NCBI GenBank assembly: GCA_013812565.1 | Contig: JACCTF010001028.1 | Coordinates: 1 to 8,136, forward strand | DNA length: 8,136 nt | Origin: Pyrinomonadaceae bacterium | GTDB taxonomy: Bacteria > Acidobacteriota > Blastocatellia > Pyrinomonadales > Pyrinomonadaceae | Direction of reading: 5' to 3' | Shown: piece by piece, positions 5,957-8,136 of the stretch | Layout of the letters: each line of letters opens with the position of its first letter | How positions within the stretch are numbered: the first letter of the stretch is position 1 | The notes under the pieces: model-generated | Databases searched by the model: none | What the model saw: the letters and a program-made list of their open reading frames with translations, nothing else | Told to the model about the DNA's origin: nothing | Position numbers and translations under genes: made by a program

Positions 5957-6898
5957 ATGAAACGAAGCGACAACGAGAGACGAATGCCGAAGGCACGCAG
6001 AGCTGGTTTAGAGTCTACGAGGAAGCCGGAACCACAGACGGCGGAAGACAATAACCACGCACTTCACAAACAGGCTTCGGGCGCGCACATGCTTGAAGTT
6101 TCAAAATCAGAAGCGCAGCTTTGCGGCGTTGGGCCTGTGCTGGAAGCCTTGCGCGCGGGGAACCGTCCCGTCGAACGCCTCACGATTGCCGAGGGCACGC
6201 ACGAATCGCGGCTGCGTGAACTGCTTCAATTAGCCCATGCTGCGGGTGTCCCGGTACGCCGCGCGACACGCTTTGAACTCGACCGTTTAGCCGCAGGCGT
6301 TCAGCACCAGGGCGTCGTCGCTTCAATTGCCGCCGCTCGTTACCGAGACGCGGATGAACTGCTTGATGAACTCGCAGCGCGCATTGGAACTGAGCATCCG
6401 CCGCTCGCAATTGTACTTGATGGCGTTGAAGACCCGCGTAATCTGGGCGCGATCATCCGCACTGCTGAGTGCGCTGGGGCACACGGCATCTTTATTCCTG
6501 AACGGCGCGCGGTCGGATTAACTGAGACGGTGGCAAAGACAGCGGCCGGAGCTTTGGAGTATGTTCCGGTAGCACGGGTCGCAAACGTTGCGCGGTTGAT
6601 TGAGCAACTAAAAGAGCGCGGCATCTGGACTGTGGGCACCGACGCGGAGGCGACGACGAATCACACTGCATGGGACTGGACCGGGCCTTCAGCCGTTTTT
6701 CTTGGAAACGAAGGCGAGGGGCTGCGTCGTCTGGTGCGTGAGCGCTGCGACTGCTTGGTGCGCATCCCTCTGCACGGACATGTCGAGTCGCTCAACGTTT
6801 CGGTCGCCGCTGGAGTGATACTATTTGAAGCAGTGCGACAGCGAACCGCTGTTCGCGCTGCCGCGTATAAAGCAGGGCAGGATAAGCTCGGAAAATGA
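5957..6898 (+). CDS. rlmB: RlmB-type 23S rRNA (Gm2251) 2'-O-methyltransferase, SpoU/TrmH family
   Basis: RlmB uses S-adenosylmethionine to methylate the 2'-OH of a guanosine in the peptidyl-transferase P-loop of 23S rRNA. From the 5957 ATG the protein has 313 residues. A Lys/Arg-rich, probably disordered extension of about 50 residues precedes the N-terminal substrate-binding domain (about 55-130: 'GVGPVLEALRAGNRPVERL', 'VQHQGVVA'). The SPOUT domain then carries the three family motifs: 'DGVEDPRNLGAIIRTA' (155-170, with catalytic-type R168), GNEGEG (250-255) and 'IPLHGHVESLNVSVAAGV' (270-287), which form the knotted cofactor site and dimer interface. The frame is open back to an ATG at 5834, but that would overlap the divergent lipoprotein gene and lacks a ribosome site; starts at 5984 or 6089 are possible. 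Paralogues such as TrmH or YacO-like proteins differ in substrate, so the exact target is an inference. Confidence 0.9.
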   Translation: MKRSDNERRMPKARRAGLESTRKPEPQTAEDNNHALHKQASGAHMLEVSKSEAQLCGVGPVLEALRAGNRPVERLTIAEGTHESRLRELLQLAHAAGVPVRRATRFELDRLAAGVQHQGVVASIAAARYRDADELLDELAARIGTEHPPLAIVLDGVEDPRNLGAIIRTAECAGAHGIFIPERRAVGLTETVAKTAAGALEYVPVARVANVARLIEQLKERGIWTVGTDAEATTNHTAWDWTGPSAVFLGNEGEGLRRLVRERCDCLVRIPLHGHVESLNVSVAAGVILFEAVRQRTAVRAAAYKAGQDKLGK

Positions 6899-6942
6899 AG
6901 GCAGTTCGACGCTGCCACTCGATCAATACACAGTTTGGAAAA

Positions 6943-6946
6943 GAGG
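6943..6946 (+). promoter_or_regulatory. Ribosome binding site favouring the 6955 start
   Basis: GAGG, eight bases before the ATG at 6955. The competing ATG at 6895 overlaps the rlmB stop as ATGA and would suit translational coupling, but has no ribosome site of its own beyond the upstream 'CGGAAA'. Confidence 0.45.
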
Positions 6947-6954
6947 CGAAGCAA

Positions 6955-7620
6955 ATGTACTACTGTCCCAAATGCGCCGCGCAAAACGCTGAAGACGCAA
7001 AGTATTGTCGCGCGTGCGGCGCGAACATAAGCTTGGTATCGCAGGCGCTTTCAGGACAATTACCGGTAGACCGTAACGATCAAGCAAATTCATTAGAGGA
7101 TCTGTTTGGCTTATCCGGTGCGACAAAAAACGGACGAGGCAAGCGTAAAAAAGAATCAATGGCAAGACATGCCTCTGAGGTGAACATGACCCCGGTGGCT
7201 CCCTGTGCTCCGATGAATCTCGATTGGGGTGGTGGAGGCAAACGCAAAAAACCGGCGAGCCTTGAAAGCGGCATCACTAATATCTTCATGGGCATCGGCT
7301 TTGTGTTTGTTGCGTTCGCTGCGCTGTTCTTCGCGCCGGCAGGGCGAATCTGGTGGTTCTGGCTGTTGATTCCAGCCTTTGCAATGTTCGGCGGCGGCGT
7401 TGCAGAGTTGGTGCGCCTCAAACTTGGGCAGCAATTCACGCCGGTGAATAACCCAGCCGTGCCGCCCACCCAGCGCGCAAACGAGATTCCGTCAGCGCTT
7501 AACATCTCTCAGCTCCCTTATGCGCCGCCAAGTGTCACTGAAGGCACAACGAGGCATCTTGATACGGAGAGTTCCAAGCGGTACTTCGATCCGCTTGAGC
7601 GTCCTGCTGACAAACTCTGA
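6955..7620 (+). CDS. Small zinc-ribbon membrane protein of unknown function
   Basis: Protein of 221 residues. It begins with a zinc ribbon, CPKC at 4-7 and CRAC at 18-21 (CxxC-x10-CxxC), a form common at the very N-terminus of bacterial membrane proteins. A polar linker with two Lys/Arg clusters (61-66 and 96-99) follows, then two membrane spans (about 107-127 and 132-153) joined by a tight turn, so both termini are probably cytoplasmic. The last 65 residues are Pro-rich and polar. No catalytic motif is visible. The start at 6955 puts the ribbon at residue 4 and has a good ribosome site; an ATG at 6895 would add 20 residues and overlap the rlmB stop by four bases. The 56-base gap to rlmB and absence of a terminator suggest co-transcription. 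It shares the ribbon-linker-membrane plan with the RDD protein at 2309-3670. Confidence 0.75.
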   Translation: MYYCPKCAAQNAEDAKYCRACGANISLVSQALSGQLPVDRNDQANSLEDLFGLSGATKNGRGKRKKESMARHASEVNMTPVAPCAPMNLDWGGGGKRKKPASLESGITNIFMGIGFVFVAFAALFFAPAGRIWWFWLLIPAFAMFGGGVAELVRLKLGQQFTPVNNPAVPPTQRANEIPSALNISQLPYAPPSVTEGTTRHLDTESSKRYFDPLERPADKL

Positions 7621-7662
7621 GGGTTTTTTCGATGACACAAAGTTTCTATATTTAATGTAGGG

Positions 7663-7720
7663 TGCAAGCATCTCAACTTTGTCGGAGAGCGAAAAGCACT
7701 TTACCGTGAAGATGCTTGCA
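7663..7720 (+). repeat. Perfect 11-bp inverted repeat with 36-nt spacer upstream of aroD
   Basis: TGCAAGCATCT (7663-7673) and AGATGCTTGCA (7710-7720) are exact reverse complements. The element lies in the 178-base gap between the zinc-ribbon gene and aroD and ends 78 bases before the aroD ATG. The spacer folds poorly apart from three-pair stems. There is no T-run after the right arm, so it is not a standard terminator. It may be a cruciform, a leader-RNA stem or a pair of protein half-sites. Confidence 0.6.
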
Positions 7721-7798
7721 ATGATCTAGTCGCCGTCGCTTCGATTGTTTGTGCCTCAACTATTCAAACCCTCAATGCAACTTCAAAGGAACTGTTAG

Positions 7799-8136
7799 AT
7801 GAACAACGCGAACACTGTGCGCATCGGCGTTCCGGTTCGCGTCGAGCGCGCTTGTGATTTAAGTCAGGCCGTAGCTCGCGCCGCTCATGTTGCAGACATC
7901 ATCGAACTGCGTCTGGATTACCTGGAACCAACCGAGCTTGGTGAAGTGCTGCGCTCTCTTGCGACGTTTCACTGCCCGCGTCCCTTGATCCTCACACTGC
8001 GACCGGCAGAAGAAGGCGGTCACCGGCCTCTTGATGATGCGGCACGGCGTGCCTTCTGGTCCTTGCCCGAACACTCTCGCGGTTCAAACTTTATCGATAT
8101 AGAACTTGATTTACTGCTTGGCTCCGCGAGCCGCGA
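7799..8136 (+). CDS. aroD: Type I 3-dehydroquinate dehydratase, N-terminal part (3' end outside window)
   Basis: Type I dehydroquinase removes water from 3-dehydroquinate to give 3-dehydroshikimate, the third step of the shikimate pathway to aromatic amino acids, through a Schiff base with a lysine. The 112 visible codons cover the first part of the TIM barrel. 'DIIELRLDYL' (33-42) gives E36 and R38, matching E46 and R48 of E. coli AroD. 'LTLRPAEEGG' (65-74) gives R68 and E72, matching R82 and E86 in the RxxxEGG motif. 'FIDIELD' (98-104) is the next strand. The catalytic His and Lys lie beyond the edge. The ATG has AAAGGA eight bases upstream. In some bacteria this domain is fused to shikimate dehydrogenase (AroE), and whether that is so here cannot be seen. 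Confidence 0.88.
   Translation, partial: MNNANTVRIGVPVRVERACDLSQAVARAAHVADIIELRLDYLEPTELGEVLRSLATFHCPRPLILTLRPAEEGGHRPLDDAARRAFWSLPEHSRGSNFIDIELDLLLGSASR

Noticed and set aside
7622..7631. T6 run directly after the zinc-ribbon gene stop, considered as an intrinsic terminator
   Set aside because: No stable hairpin precedes the T-run; only three-pair stems can be drawn.
7859..8074. A minus-strand frame opposite aroD
   Set aside because: The aroD frame on the plus strand carries conserved active-site residues; the antisense frame has no support.
1..8136. Search for a new defence, mobile or CRISPR-type system
   Set aside because: No transposase, integrase, repeat-spacer array, toxin-antitoxin pair or defence nuclease cluster was seen. 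The NYN protein is a lone chromosomal gene without partner genes of such systems.

Overview
The window is a stretch of ordinary bacterial chromosome, moderately GC-rich, with eight protein genes. Two of them are cut by the window ends. Protein style suggests an Acidobacteriota-type genome, perhaps Blastocatellia: an RDD membrane protein with an N-terminal zinc ribbon and a long Pro/Ala linker, a second zinc-ribbon membrane protein, a stand-alone propeptide-like lipoprotein, and an NFACT protein. This placement is an impression from protein architecture, not from a search. No rRNA, tRNA, CRISPR array, transposase, integrase or phage gene was seen.

Layout. Everything from 1 to about 5841 is read on the minus strand. 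In order of coordinate these are: the N-terminal part of an AttH/CrtC lipocalin-like protein (370 down to 1), an RqcH/NFACT protein (2036 to 552), a zinc-ribbon RDD membrane protein (3670 to 2309), a NYN-domain nuclease-like protein (4826 to 4092), and a lipoprotein with a PepSY/FTP-like fold (5841 to 4954). The gaps between them are 118 to 421 bp, and a clear hairpin plus T-run follows the RDD gene. They therefore look like mostly single-gene transcripts rather than one operon. At about 5842-5956 the direction flips. The plus strand then carries an RlmB-type 23S rRNA 2'-O-methyltransferase, a small zinc-ribbon two-helix membrane protein 56 bp behind it, and the start of type I 3-dehydroquinate dehydratase (aroD), which runs off the right edge.

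How the genes relate. Three genes touch ribosome or RNA biology: RqcH (alanine tailing of stalled nascent chains), a NYN-fold putative RNase, and RlmB. They are not co-transcribed here, so a shared pathway is only a hypothesis. The most informative details are: (i) the NFACT protein keeps the Asp-Arg signature but lacks the usual helix-hairpin-helix segment; (ii) a perfect dyad sits inside a good sigma70-like promoter ahead of the RDD gene; (iii) a perfect 11-bp inverted repeat with a 36-nt spacer lies in the aroD leader; (iv) a heptamer tandem repeat abuts the AttH-like start codon. No obviously new multi-gene system is present.
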